DNA of 17,918 nucleotides from NCBI GenBank assembly GCA_040235555.1, contig JBECKZ010000165.1:1-17918 (forward strand), read 5' to 3'. Both the position numbers and the translations under genes were made by a program. Positions 1 through 6,595 of the stretch are shown one piece after another. The DNA comes from RI-92 sp040235555. Its GTDB lineage: Bacteria; Pseudomonadota; Gammaproteobacteria; UBA6429; Thiohalophilaceae. Within the stretch, counting starts at the first letter, position 1; each line of letters opens with the position of its first letter. The notes beneath the pieces are model-generated. The model ran no database searches. It was given only the letters and a program-made list of their open reading frames with translations, and was not told where the DNA came from.

Positions 1-2381
1 CCATGGGTACGCGTTATGTAGAGCGTACTGTGCCCTGCTACGATCAACTTCAGGAACAGCATGCTGCGGATCAACTCATCGGTGAAGCCATTGTCCTTGA
101 GCAGAAAAAACAGCAGGAACGAGGAGATTACTCCGGCGATCCCCAACACGCTGGACACTATCAGGATCTCCGGCATGTTCCAGCGCACCGGTTTTACATC
201 CACCGAGGTGTTGTCGTAGGCAATGGCCAGGATGGGAATATCATTCAGCAAGGCCAGCAGGATGATCATCAGCGCGGTGATTGGATAAAAATTGAAAATC
301 ACAATACTGAAGGTCATGAACAGGATGATGCGGACGGTCTCGGCAATGCGAAATATGGAGTAACTCTTCATACGTTCGAAGGTGATGCGCGCCTGTTTCA
401 CAGCCTCATTAATCACCCCCAGGCCGGGTGCAGTCAGAATGATATCCGCCGCCGCACGCGCCGCGTCCGTTGCATTTGAGACAGCGATACCACAGTCCGC
501 CTTCTTGAGGGCGGGTGCGTCGTTGACGCCATCACCGGTCATGGCGACGATATGTCCAGCCTTTTGCAGGGTATCCACGATACGATATTTATCCTCCGGC
601 ACCACCTCGGCGAAGATATTGACGGACTCAATCATTTCCACGATAGCCGATTCATGAGTGTGAATGAATTCGCGTTCGAGTAGTCTGGTGTCATACATGG
701 ATCGAACGTTTGCCATGACTTTATCGGCAAACTGTTGGGCCTGCTTGTGCGTGACATCAGGCTTTAGTTCCTGGTAGATAGCAGCAGAGAGAACCTCGGT
801 CAGGGCAAGTACTTCGTTTTTCGCAGATCCGGATAATTGATTGGAACGCAGCGTGTGGGGCTCTAAACCCAGGATCCGGCCGATTTCACGGGCTATAGCC
901 AGATTGTCGCCAGTCACCATTTTGACATCGACGCCGTGTTGTACCATGTCCTCGATCACGACCTTGGAATCGTCGCGTGGTGGATCATACAATGGAATTA
1001 AACCTAACAATTCGGCCGGGGCATCACCACTGCGTCGCCCTACTGCTAATGTCCGATAGCCCTGGGACGCCAGTTGGTCCACCTTCTGGTTTACCATCTG
1101 GATCTCTTCCTCGGTCAGTTGGCTCAATCCCAGAACAACCTGTGCAGCACCTTTAATTGCAGTAAAGCGCTCCCCGTCTTTTTCCACTTCTGCCTGCGTA
1201 TATTTACGGGTTGGATCAAAGGGGGTAAAACTGCGCTGTTGATAACTTTTCCAGTCGCTATCTGAAAAATGCGTCTGGATATAGTCAAAGATTGGTAATT
1301 CAATGGGATCTTGGTTTTCCAACCTGGAAGCCAACGCGGCTACCAAAAACAGATCGATCTCTTCCTTACCGGGCATCACGACAGGATCAGCAACCTGCAT
1401 CTTGTTCTTAGTCAGCGTGCCGGTCTTATCGGAACAAAACACGTCCGCACCAGCCAGTTCTTCAATGGCCGTCAGTTTACTGACTATGGCCCGTTTTCTG
1501 GCCAGATTCATCGCGCCAACCGCCATGGTGACAGACAAGACTGCAGGCAGGGCAACGGGAATCGATGCCACGGTCAAAACCAGCGCGAACCGTGCGATCT
1601 CCAATAAGGATTCATGACGAAACAAGGATACCATTATGATTAACATAATCAGGACGACGGTGATTAAGATGAGAAAATCACCTATCTTGATCACCATTTT
1701 TTGGAAATGGCTACGTTCTTCCATTGAGGCCCTGGCCACGAGCGCCACAACGGTATGGAAATTGGTATTTGCTCCGGTATTGACTACCACCGCCAGCATC
1801 TCACCTTGTTTGACGATGGTGCTGGCATACGCTATCTCATTAACTTTCTTGTTTACTGGCAACGATTCACCAGTCAATGCTGACTGATCAATGAGCAAGT
1901 AATCTCCCCATAACATTTGTACATCCGCTGGTACCACATTGCCAATTCTGAGTCGAATAATATCGCCCGGTACTAACTCGCGCGCAGATACGATTTTGAA
2001 TTCACCGTTGCGCAAAGTAATGATCTCAGTGCTCATGCGCTGTTTAAGTGCTTTTAGTGCATTCAAAGCCCGGTGTTCCTGAAAAAAATCCAGTCCAGCG
2101 TTCACCAATAACATTATGATAATGATCACAAAATCATCCCATTTCCCCACAATGGCTGAAAGCACAGCAGCTAACTCGATCATTCCGGGGATAGGCCCCC
2201 AGAAGCGGCGCAATATACGATGCCAGAGCGATTCCTCGTGTTCCTGGATTTCGTTATAACCAAAGCGCTCGATGCGTTTGGCCACATCGACGTCTTGCAA
2301 GCCTTGCTCACGATTGGACTGTAGTTCATGGAGTGTTTCATCCACTGGATGGTTTGCATAATCGTCAGTACGTTTACTCAT
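1..2381 (-). CDS. Plasma-membrane P-type H+-ATPase (P3A), C-terminus cut by window edge
   Basis: Predicted ATP-driven proton exporter of the inner membrane. I read 793 codons without a stop from ATG at 2381 to the window edge. Landmarks: actuator loop TGES at residues 170-173; membrane-helix motif PVALP at about 275-279; phosphorylation motif DKTGTLT with Asp318; hinge motif GDGVNDAP at 616-623; then a run of hydrophobic segments including LLALLNDIPILAIAYDN, typical of bacterial P3A pumps and distinct from Ca2+ or heavy-metal pumps. The N-terminus has no metal-binding CxxC. A purine-rich SD (GAGGA) lies about 10 bp before the start. The stretch between the nucleotide domain and FAEVVPEDKY is roughly 80 residues, longer than I recall for the yeast and plant enzymes. 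H+ specificity is inferred from family resemblance; the last membrane segments lie outside the window. Confidence 0.93.
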   Translation of the reverse strand, partial: MSKRTDDYANHPVDETLHELQSNREQGLQDVDVAKRIERFGYNEIQEHEESLWHRILRRFWGPIPGMIELAAVLSAIVGKWDDFVIIIIMLLVNAGLDFFQEHRALNALKALKQRMSTEIITLRNGEFKIVSARELVPGDIIRLRIGNVVPADVQMLWGDYLLIDQSALTGESLPVNKKVNEIAYASTIVKQGEMLAVVVNTGANTNFHTVVALVARASMEERSHFQKMVIKIGDFLILITVVLIMLIIMVSLFRHESLLEIARFALVLTVASIPVALPAVLSVTMAVGAMNLARKRAIVSKLTAIEELAGADVFCSDKTGTLTKNKMQVADPVVMPGKEEIDLFLVAALASRLENQDPIELPIFDYIQTHFSDSDWKSYQQRSFTPFDPTRKYTQAEVEKDGERFTAIKGAAQVVLGLSQLTEEEIQMVNQKVDQLASQGYRTLAVGRRSGDAPAELLGLIPLYDPPRDDSKVVIEDMVQHGVDVKMVTGDNLAIAREIGRILGLEPHTLRSNQLSGSAKNEVLALTEVLSAAIYQELKPDVTHKQAQQFADKVMANVRSMYDTRLLEREFIHTHESAIVEMIESVNIFAEVVPEDKYRIVDTLQKAGHIVAMTGDGVNDAPALKKADCGIAVSNATDAARAAADIILTAPGLGVINEAVKQARITFERMKSYSIFRIAETVRIILFMTFSIVIFNFYPITALMIILLALLNDIPILAIAYDNTSVDVKPVRWNMPEILIVSSVLGIAGVISSFLLFFLLKDNGFTDELIRSMLFLKLIVAGHSTLYITRTH

Positions 2382-2667
2382 ACGTATTATCCTCTACTTT
2401 ATTGCTTTTCTTACAGTTACTGGACAATTCTATAATTTGCATGGCCGTTATCATGGGTGATTCAGGCTACTATCTATTCGTGGTTGAATTCTTCTTCGCA
2501 AGCAAGAATAAAAAAATGTATTTTATAATACGCGATGCTTGCAAATAGCTTAATGGCGCGCGTCTTTTATTCCAGCGCTCTTTATACTCCATACCAATGG
2601 CCCATTCTGTCCAATAGCTGAACTACAGGACAGTGGTTAAATACGAAGCAGGATCAAAGAAACGGAC
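2382..2667. other. Intergenic, leader of the H+-ATPase gene
   Basis: No convincing gene on either strand. The short plus-strand frame over 2333-2548 runs antisense across the ATPase start and has no family signature. AT-rich stretches around 2505-2535 could hold the ATPase promoter on the minus strand (a TATTAT-like hexamer is visible), but I found no matching -35 box and do not call one. The right end of this gap is occupied by the attC-like element. Confidence 0.5.
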
Positions 2668-2730
2668 CTTCAACGTCTAACTAACCGGCACGCCACTTTT
2701 GGTGCGTCGGGGTTGAACGCTTTGTTTGGC
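2668..2730 (-). repeat. attC-like integron recombination site (imperfect)
   Basis: Read on the minus strand, this 63-bp element begins GCCAAAC (R'' box, consensus RYYYAAC, one mismatch) at 2730-2724 and ends GTTGAAG (R' box, consensus GTTRRRY, last base off) at 2674-2668. In between are GCGTTCAAC, a central imperfect hairpin CCGACGCACCA / TGGCGTGCCGG (loop AAAG, two A.C mismatches and one G.T pair), and GGTTAGTTAGAC. Order and wording closely follow attC sites as I remember them from aadA-type cassettes (R''-AAC, GTTCAA, GACGC, hairpin, GGTTA or GCTTA, CGTT-R'). It sits 22 bp downstream of the TauE-like stop codon, where a cassette attC belongs. No integrase or second attC was seen. Pattern match by eye only. 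Confidence 0.5.
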
Positions 2731-2752
2731 GGCATGTTCGTATTGCAAGCGT

Positions 2753-3136
2753 TTATATCCAGCCCAGGCGCTCGCAGGCTTCATACACGAGATATACGCC
2801 AAGACCACAGACAAATAGGCCAAACATGAGGCGGAGGTGTGCCCCCTCCATATGATTTGCGAAATAGGCACCAAGCCACGAGCCAAGAAACATGGTCACC
2901 GCGAAAATAACGGCAGCACGCACATCTATGTTACCGTGCCGGTAATATTCGAGAACTGCAGCGAGTCCGATGGGGGGTTACAGTACCACAAGGGACGTTC
3001 CTGTTGCCGTGTGCTGAGAGAAACCGGCCCAATAAATTAATGCCGGCACAATAACAATGCCTCCGCCGATGCCGAAGAGCCCCGCCGAGACGCCGCCGAT
3101 AATACCGATGATTGCGAACGTGAGCGAAGGCGGCAT
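2753..3136 (-). pseudogene. TauE/SafE (TSUP) half-size permease, interrupted by in-frame TAA
   Basis: From ATG at 3136 (good SD GGGAG) the frame encodes a 127-codon hydrophobic protein of the sulfite exporter TauE/SafE family: two glycine-rich helices with GIIGGVSAGLFGIGGG at residues 10-25, the ATGTSLVVL stretch, then PPIGLAAVLEYYRHGN and a second hydrophobic half ending GWI. Codon 53, at 2980-2978, is TAA exactly where the family normally has Leu before PPIG, so a single TTA-to-TAA change explains it; the frame stays intact on both sides. The product would be a 52-residue fragment. Half-size TSUP proteins are thought to dimerise into anion exporters. Either a recent nonsense mutation, so still well preserved, or a sequencing error. 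An attC-like site follows the terminal stop. Confidence 0.85.
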
Positions 3137-3594
3137 TATAATTCTCCCTTCTAATGTTCGTGCAGCATCAAACTAGCAATTGTCGATATAGTTTAGCCAT
3201 ATCAAACACTTAGTACAAATTTGAGCCTATGTTTGAAATCAGGGAATGTGGAATTTACTCTGTCTAAATTACCATTATTTTATATATGGTCTTTTGAATC
3301 TTTATAGTTTCAATCACCTAATTTAAAGATCCTCTATCGGGGTGACGAAAACGAAGTCAATTTTCCTAAATTATTTGTATTGGGTATTAATGAATTAAAT
3401 GAATTTTTCAACACTTACGGTGTCACTTCAAAAGCAATTGTTTTGCTATCTTAATAACGTCAAGCCATTCAGCTTATGTTAATTCCTGAACGTCAAAATA
3501 CTTAATCACGACCATGAAGCTTGGCAGTATTTTGCTTTCAAGGTTGTCACAATGAAGCGTAATCTCGAGTCATTTTTATACAAAGGAGACGCCA
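3137..3594. other. AT-rich divergent intergenic region between tauE remnant and hip
   Basis: About 460 bp with no supportable gene. It contains the divergent leaders of the TauE-like gene and hip. Visible structure: ATCAAAC repeated at 3167-3173 and 3201-3207; AAACTA / TAGTTT inverted repeat at 3170-3175 and 3189-3194; AACGTCAA repeated at 3456-3463 and 3489-3496; and a 9-bp inverted repeat at 3494-3534 (separate entry). I could not find a convincing sigma-70 promoter for hip. Confidence 0.55.
3494..3534. repeat. 9-bp perfect inverted repeat upstream of hip
   Basis: CAAAATACT (3494-3502) and AGTATTTTG (3526-3534) are perfect inverted copies separated by 23 bp; centre-to-centre spacing is 32 bp, about three helical turns. 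The right arm ends 60 bp before the hip start codon. It could be an operator bound by a dimer pair or a leader hairpin; no factor can be named. Confidence 0.5.
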
Positions 3595-3942
3595 ATGAAT
3601 GAAAAATCTTCAATTAATCGCAAACGCCGGATACTGCTAGGTGGTGTGGCAGCCCTCGCCGGAGTGCCGGTTTTAAACACTATCATGAGTGCCCAAGCCC
3701 TGGCGGCTGATCTACCCCATCTAAAGGAAAACGATCCCACCGCTCAGGCCTTACACTACCATCACGATGCGACAGCCGCACCACGCACCGACAAACCCGG
3801 CGCACCGGCAAAAGACCAGTTTTGTCACAACTGTCAGTTTATCAAGGCGACCAGCGGAACCTGGCGACCCTGCCAGATCTTTCCTGGCAAGGCGGTCAAT
3901 GAAAACGGCTGGTGTGCATCCTGGTCGAAAAAAACCGGCTAA
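3595..3942 (+). CDS. hip: High-potential iron-sulfur protein (HiPIP), Tat-exported
   Basis: Small periplasmic electron carrier with one [4Fe-4S]3+/2+ cluster, in known systems linking the bc1 complex to a reaction centre or terminal oxidase. The 115-residue precursor starts with a twin-arginine signal: NRKRRILLGG at residues 8-17, a hydrophobic stretch to about 30, and a probable cleavage after AQALA (about residue 37). The mature part carries four cluster cysteines, C77, C80, C93 and C107, in the family arrangement CxxC-x12-C-x13-C, with conserved aromatics around them (WRPCQIFPGK, NGWCASW). SD AAGGAG precedes the ATG at good spacing. It is followed by a hairpin and a probable terminator, so it is likely monocistronic. 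The partner oxidoreductases are not in this window. Confidence 0.95.
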   Translation: MNEKSSINRKRRILLGGVAALAGVPVLNTIMSAQALAADLPHLKENDPTAQALHYHHDATAAPRTDKPGAPAKDQFCHNCQFIKATSGTWRPCQIFPGKAVNENGWCASWSKKTG

Positions 3943-3975
3943 AATTGATTTAATTTCAATCGCACAACTACGTTC

Positions 3976-4011
3976 GCTGCAGGATGGAAAGCGGGACTTC
4001 CCTCCTGCAGC
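3976..4011 (+). repeat. Stem-loop just downstream of hip
   Basis: GCTGCAGGA (3976-3984) and TCCTGCAGC (4003-4011) form a perfect 9-bp stem; inner GGAA/TTCC can extend it. It starts 34 bp after the hip stop codon. No U-run follows, so it may be an mRNA 3'-end stabiliser or a weak terminator. Confidence 0.6.
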
Positions 4012-4107
4012 ATGCTTCAGTCAACATCCCGGAAGTCGGATGTGGGGTCTTCATGGTTGAATGCAGGCGATAGTGCACACAACTTTTATCGCGGTTGAGG
4101 TTTTCAT

Positions 4108-4132
4108 CCAACAGAAAGATGTTGGGCTTTTT
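4108..4132 (+). terminator. Probable intrinsic terminator between hip and the next gene
   Basis: CCAACA (4108-4113), loop GAAAGA, TGTTGG (4120-4125), followed by GCTTTTT. The stem is short (6 bp) but perfect and is followed by five T. It lies just ahead of the SD of the 107-codon gene, so it could instead act as a leader attenuator for that gene. Confidence 0.5.
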
Positions 4133-4160
4133 CAAGACTAATACCTAAAGGAGAAGCGCC

Positions 4161-4484
4161 ATGACCGATTATGGGAATATTCCTACTCTCAAATGGGAAG
4201 GCTCAATCAGTGCGAAGAAGGCATCAGCCCAGATTCATCATGCAGAACCCTTGATACTACAAATGCCGGAAGACTTTATAATGGGCATCGATGCACCGGC
4301 CTGTGGCTGCCGTGTTGGTGCTAACGCTGGTATTCTGCTGGATTGTAATGCAGAGAGTTCTCTCACTGCGCTATCCAAGGCCAATAACCTGCCGGAACTT
4401 GCCACGCTCGCCAATGTTGCCCATGAAGCAGGTCAGGTAGTGGATATCGACACGGATTCACGACGGATCATCATACACGATTAA
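4161..4484 (+). CDS. Unidentified 107-residue protein with a Cys-x-Cys motif
   Basis: Well-supported small gene: strong SD (AAAGGAG, 8 bp before ATG), typical codon use, and a strong terminator immediately after the stop. I do not recognise the family. The protein is soluble, with no signal peptide or membrane segment. Three cysteines lie centrally: PACGCR (C48, C50) and LLDCN (C62), separated by a glycine/alanine-rich stretch. The C-terminus is an alternating polar/hydrophobic segment ending DTDSRRIIIHD, likely beta-strand. The cysteines could bind metal or a cluster, or be redox active, but that is inference. Its neighbour upstream is hip, separated by a probable terminator, so co-transcription is uncertain. 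Confidence 0.8.
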   Translation: MTDYGNIPTLKWEGSISAKKASAQIHHAEPLILQMPEDFIMGIDAPACGCRVGANAGILLDCNAESSLTALSKANNLPELATLANVAHEAGQVVDIDTDSRRIIIHD

Positions 4485-4493
4485 TCCTGCTCG

Positions 4494-4523
4494 TCTGAAG
4501 AGAACCCTCCTGTTCTCTTCAGA
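4494..4523. terminator. Bidirectional terminator hairpin between convergent genes
   Basis: Perfect 12-bp inverted repeat: TCTGAAGAGAAC (4494-4505), loop CCTCCT, GTTCTCTTCAGA (4512-4523). It sits 9 bp after the plus-strand stop, and its right arm contains the stop codon and last bases of the minus-strand gene ending at 4519. No long U-run is present on either side, so efficiency is uncertain. Confidence 0.8.
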
Positions 4524-4728
4524 GAATACGCAGTACCATGCGCATCATGGCGCTGCGCAGCGACCTGGAACTCGCCAATACCAGGCCGGTAGCAAAACTG
4601 AAGGCCAGCGCCTCGACCGGGCGCTGTTTTACCCAGGCACGTATCCCCAATTGTTCAACTGACTCACGAAGCCTGGCTTTGGCCTCCGCGGTTGTTAACT
4701 GATCTGTTTTTTCAATACCCATAGACAT
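4519..4728 (-). CDS. Small protein with one hydrophobic segment, third gene of the yqjDE-like operon
   Basis: A 69-residue product from ATG at 4728 (a second ATG at 4722 is equally plausible; a GTG at 4752 would add eight residues). An N-terminal charged, helical part (TAEAKARLRESVEQL) is followed by RPVEALAFSFATGLVLASS, a single weak membrane or amphipathic segment resembling the C-terminal anchor of DUF883 proteins, and a basic tail. It overlaps the 3' end of the holin-like gene by 34 bp, so translation is probably coupled; no clear SD is seen. Its last codons form part of the terminator stem. It occupies the place of yqjK in the enterobacterial yqjCDEK cluster, but I do not see sequence similarity to YqjK. 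Confidence 0.7.
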   Translation of the reverse strand: MSMGIEKTDQLTTAEAKARLRESVEQLGIRAWVKQRPVEALAFSFATGLVLASSRSLRSAMMRMVLRIL

Positions 4729-4970
4729 AAACCAGCTATCGCGATTGCACACAGACCAATGATCAAGGCGGCGAGCCCCTGATTGATCAGGCTGGCTAAA
4801 AATTCATAGCCAACCCAGAGGCAAATCAGGACGCCAATGGCAGCAAACGTGACCGCCAACGCGATCAAGCCCAATGCCAGTCCTACACGTGCCGTCGATC
4901 GCCGTAGGGAACGCCCTTCGGCCTCGATCAGATCGACGATTGCAATAACAACATCCGCGAGACGATTCAG
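4695..4970 (-). CDS. YqjE / holin-superfamily-III-like membrane protein, CTG start
   Basis: A 91-codon frame with no suitable ATG, GTG or TTG at its head. It begins LNRLADVVIAIVDLIEAEGRSLRRS, an amphipathic helix typical of the YqjE/DUF family, followed by two long hydrophobic helices (about residues 30-55 and 63-86) and a short Lys tail. The best start is CTG at 4970: GGAG lies 7 bp upstream, and the CTG overlaps the stop of the upstream DUF883 gene as CTGA, the same geometry as the common ATGA coupling. Gene order DUF883 then this matches yqjD-yqjE of enterobacteria. Function unknown; YqjE is an inner-membrane protein. The annotation is likely to be missed by gene finders that exclude CTG. 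Confidence 0.75.
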   Translation of the reverse strand: MNRLADVVIAIVDLIEAEGRSLRRSTARVGLALGLIALAVTFAAIGVLICLWVGYEFLASLINQGLAALIIGLCAIAIAGLCLWVLKKQIS

Positions 4971-5290
4971 TGCCGCTCTCCAATATGCATGAGTTTGGCT
5001 AATATGTAGCCTGCACCAAAAGCGGTCAACAGGCTCGTATAGGGATGTGTTGCGATTTGTTCGTCCATCTTGTCCTTGGCTTCATACCCTTTGCTTTTAG
5101 CGTCATCCATTTTTTCTCGCAATACATCACGATACCTGCGTAGTTCTTCTTCGACTGACTCCTTCATAGAATCAGCCTTATTAGCGCCGGCATTTTTAAG
5201 TGCCTTTGCGAGATCCGCCACATCTGAGCGCAATGTAGCAAGATCAGCGCGCAGCTGTTCCATCTCTTTTTTAAGATCAGCTTCAGCCAT
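4967..5290 (-). CDS. DUF883 (ElaB/YqjD-type) membrane-anchored coiled-coil protein
   Basis: A 107-residue protein with a long charged coiled coil (residues 1-80: heptads LKKEMEQLRADLATLRSDV and following), then the family hallmark HPYTSLLTAFGAGYILAKLM, a C-terminal membrane segment with small residues. E. coli members YqjD and ElaB are stationary-phase inner-membrane proteins that bind ribosomes; that role is assumed here by family only. Start ATG at 5290 has SD AGGAG at good distance. First gene of a three-gene operon; its stop overlaps the CTG of the holin-like gene. Confidence 0.88.
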   Translation of the reverse strand: MAEADLKKEMEQLRADLATLRSDVADLAKALKNAGANKADSMKESVEEELRRYRDVLREKMDDAKSKGYEAKDKMDEQIATHPYTSLLTAFGAGYILAKLMHIGERH

Positions 5291-5319
5291 CTGAAATTCT
5301 CCTTAGACTCATTTATTCA

Positions 5320-5347
5320 GCGTTCCAGCCAAAGCTTATAGGAACGC
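5320..5347 (-). repeat. 7-bp inverted repeat ahead of the yqjDE-like operon
   Basis: GCGTTCC (5320-5326) and GGAACGC (5341-5347) with a 14-nt loop. It lies between the glycine-rich membrane protein gene and the DUF883 start, so it could be a weak terminator for the former or a leader structure of the latter. No U-run follows. Confidence 0.4.
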
Positions 5348-5437
5348 CCAGGTTTCTTCTCCTGGTAAAAAGTATATATCATGATTCGAGTTGCAGAGAG
5401 ATACTGCAGTGGCTGTAAATTGACACGGATCAAGATT

Positions 5438-5974
5438 TCAAGGCAAGGTGAATACGGGATCCGCACCTGTCCAGGCCAACCGCTGTTTCCAGAATATCGG
5501 GTCATCACTGCCACAGTGAACTAACATCACCGTCTTGCCATCCATGACAGCCCGGTGGAGCATATCCAGTTTGTCGTCCGGTATGTGCAACCGACGTAAT
5601 GCAATGGTCAAATGTGTCAGTGCAGCACCTGTGGTCATGAGCCCGGCGCCGACTGCCCCTCCGACAATGGCGTCCAGTAGCGGACCCGCTATGAATACGG
5701 GACCAATACCGGGTAGCAGTAACATGCCCGCCGCACCTGCCAGTAAACCACAAAGCGAACCCCAGATAGCACCGCCGGCGCCCCAGACCTTGAAACGCTG
5801 CTTTTCGTTGGTATAGGCAATGCCGAGGAAATCATCACCCATCCCTCCGGCCTTATACAGAATCGATACCTGGTCCATGGGAAAATCGTGTTCATTCATC
5901 TCTTCAACAACCGCATAGGCCTTTTCCGGGTTGTTAAAGACAGCGCCGATATAATTGTGAGTGTGTCTGGTCAT
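5438..5974 (-). CDS. Glycine-rich two-helix membrane protein, stress-protein-like
   Basis: A 178-residue protein of uncertain function. Residues 8-40 look like a small alpha/beta domain (YIGAVFNNPEKAYAVVEEM) of the kind found in general-stress-protein-17M-like proteins, which senses or packs against a partner. Residues 65-95 and 96-120 are glycine/alanine-rich hydrophobic segments (GAGGAIWGSLCGLLAGAAGM, IVGGAVGAGLMTTGAA), a glycine-zipper-like hairpin. The C-terminal part returns to a soluble alpha/beta fold (LRRLHIPDDKLDMLHRAV, GKTVMLVHCG). Start ATG at 5974 with AAGG upstream. It is followed in the same direction by the DUF883 operon with a gap of about 150 bp. Membrane location is supported by sequence; stress function is inference. 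Confidence 0.8.
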   Translation of the reverse strand: MTRHTHNYIGAVFNNPEKAYAVVEEMNEHDFPMDQVSILYKAGGMGDDFLGIAYTNEKQRFKVWGAGGAIWGSLCGLLAGAAGMLLLPGIGPVFIAGPLLDAIVGGAVGAGLMTTGAALTHLTIALRRLHIPDDKLDMLHRAVMDGKTVMLVHCGSDDPIFWKQRLAWTGADPVFTLP

Positions 5975-6119
5975 GAATCTACGCCTTGCTGATTTGGATT
6001 AAATAATAGATAACCTGTAAAACAAAAGAACTACCACATTACGTCATAATATGGCATGTATAAACACGTTTTTGAATTAATCAGAGGTAAAAATATTTCG
6101 AATTATGTCAGGGTGTTCG

Positions 6120-6449
6120 CTAGCTAGCCGACATTTGATATTTTATCGGTAATGACTCACCTAATTGCATATCGATCTTTGCATTCTCGTTCATGAGGCA
6201 CAAACCCAAAATACGGCCGTGTTTACGCACAACAAACATGCGCATGGAAGATGTGGATTTAGTTGAGGCATTGCTATCGGGAATTTGCACATCGACAACT
6301 TTTACCTGCTGTGGCAAGCGATCAATCATGACAACACGCATTCCGATTGCACTGAGTTCGAGTAATTTTGCCTGATAGCTTTTGCCATCGATGGTCGATA
6401 ATCGCACATTTACATCTACAGCTTTGCGCGGAAAGTGGCGATGTTCCAT
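6120..6449 (-). CDS. PilZ-domain protein
   Basis: A 109-residue single PilZ domain, a c-di-GMP binding fold. The N-terminal RxxxR motif is present (R4-HFP-R8), followed by a beta-barrel pattern VDVNVRL. The second motif, normally [D/N]xSxxG, reads ELSAIG (31-36), so the first position is Glu rather than Asp/Asn; Ser33 and Gly36 are kept. The later strands (MRMFVVRKHGRILGLCLM) fit the family. Stand-alone PilZ proteins usually relay c-di-GMP to motility or envelope functions, but nothing around it names a target. SD GCGGGAT lies before the ATG. It appears monocistronic. Confidence 0.85.
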   Translation of the reverse strand: MEHRHFPRKAVDVNVRLSTIDGKSYQAKLLELSAIGMRVVMIDRLPQQVKVVDVQIPDSNASTKSTSSMRMFVVRKHGRILGLCLMNENAKIDMQLGESLPIKYQMSAS

Positions 6450-6564
6450 GATTTATCCCGCATCCTGCCAATAATGTTTTATCGAAAACTCAGCTTGTAT
6501 CATGCGTACTTGCGCTCCTTATTGTCTTTGTCGAGAGACAAACTATTCGTTCAACATTGTGTAT

Positions 6565-6595
6565 AAAAAAGCTGGGGTATCCCCACACATTTTTT
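6565..6595. terminator. Terminator-like hairpin flanked by A-run and T-run
   Basis: AAAAAA (6565-6570), then TGGGG (6573-6577), loop TAT, CCCCA (6581-6585), then T6 (6590-6595). It is symmetrical and could terminate transcripts from either side. No annotated gene ends here: the PilZ gene starts at 6449 going left and the zinc-ribbon gene at 6889 going right. Confidence 0.5.

Noticed and set aside
3..657. Plus-strand frames over the left edge (158 and 91 residues)
   Set aside because: Antisense to the intact H+-ATPase frame; no SD and low-complexity composition.
2677..3040. Frames over the TauE-like region (minus 69 residues, plus 67 residues)
   Set aside because: Out of frame with the recognisable TSUP sequence; no family resemblance.
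3767..4060. Plus-strand 97-residue frame overlapping hip
   Set aside because: Shifted-frame shadow of hip that runs into the downstream hairpin; no SD.
5317..5514. Minus-strand 65-residue frame between the glycine-rich protein and DUF883 genes
   Set aside because: Out-of-frame continuation across the 3' end of the upstream gene; no start signal.
6118..6127. GCTAGCTAGC palindrome near the end of the PilZ gene
   Set aside because: A short self-complementary repeat easily expected by chance; no further structure.
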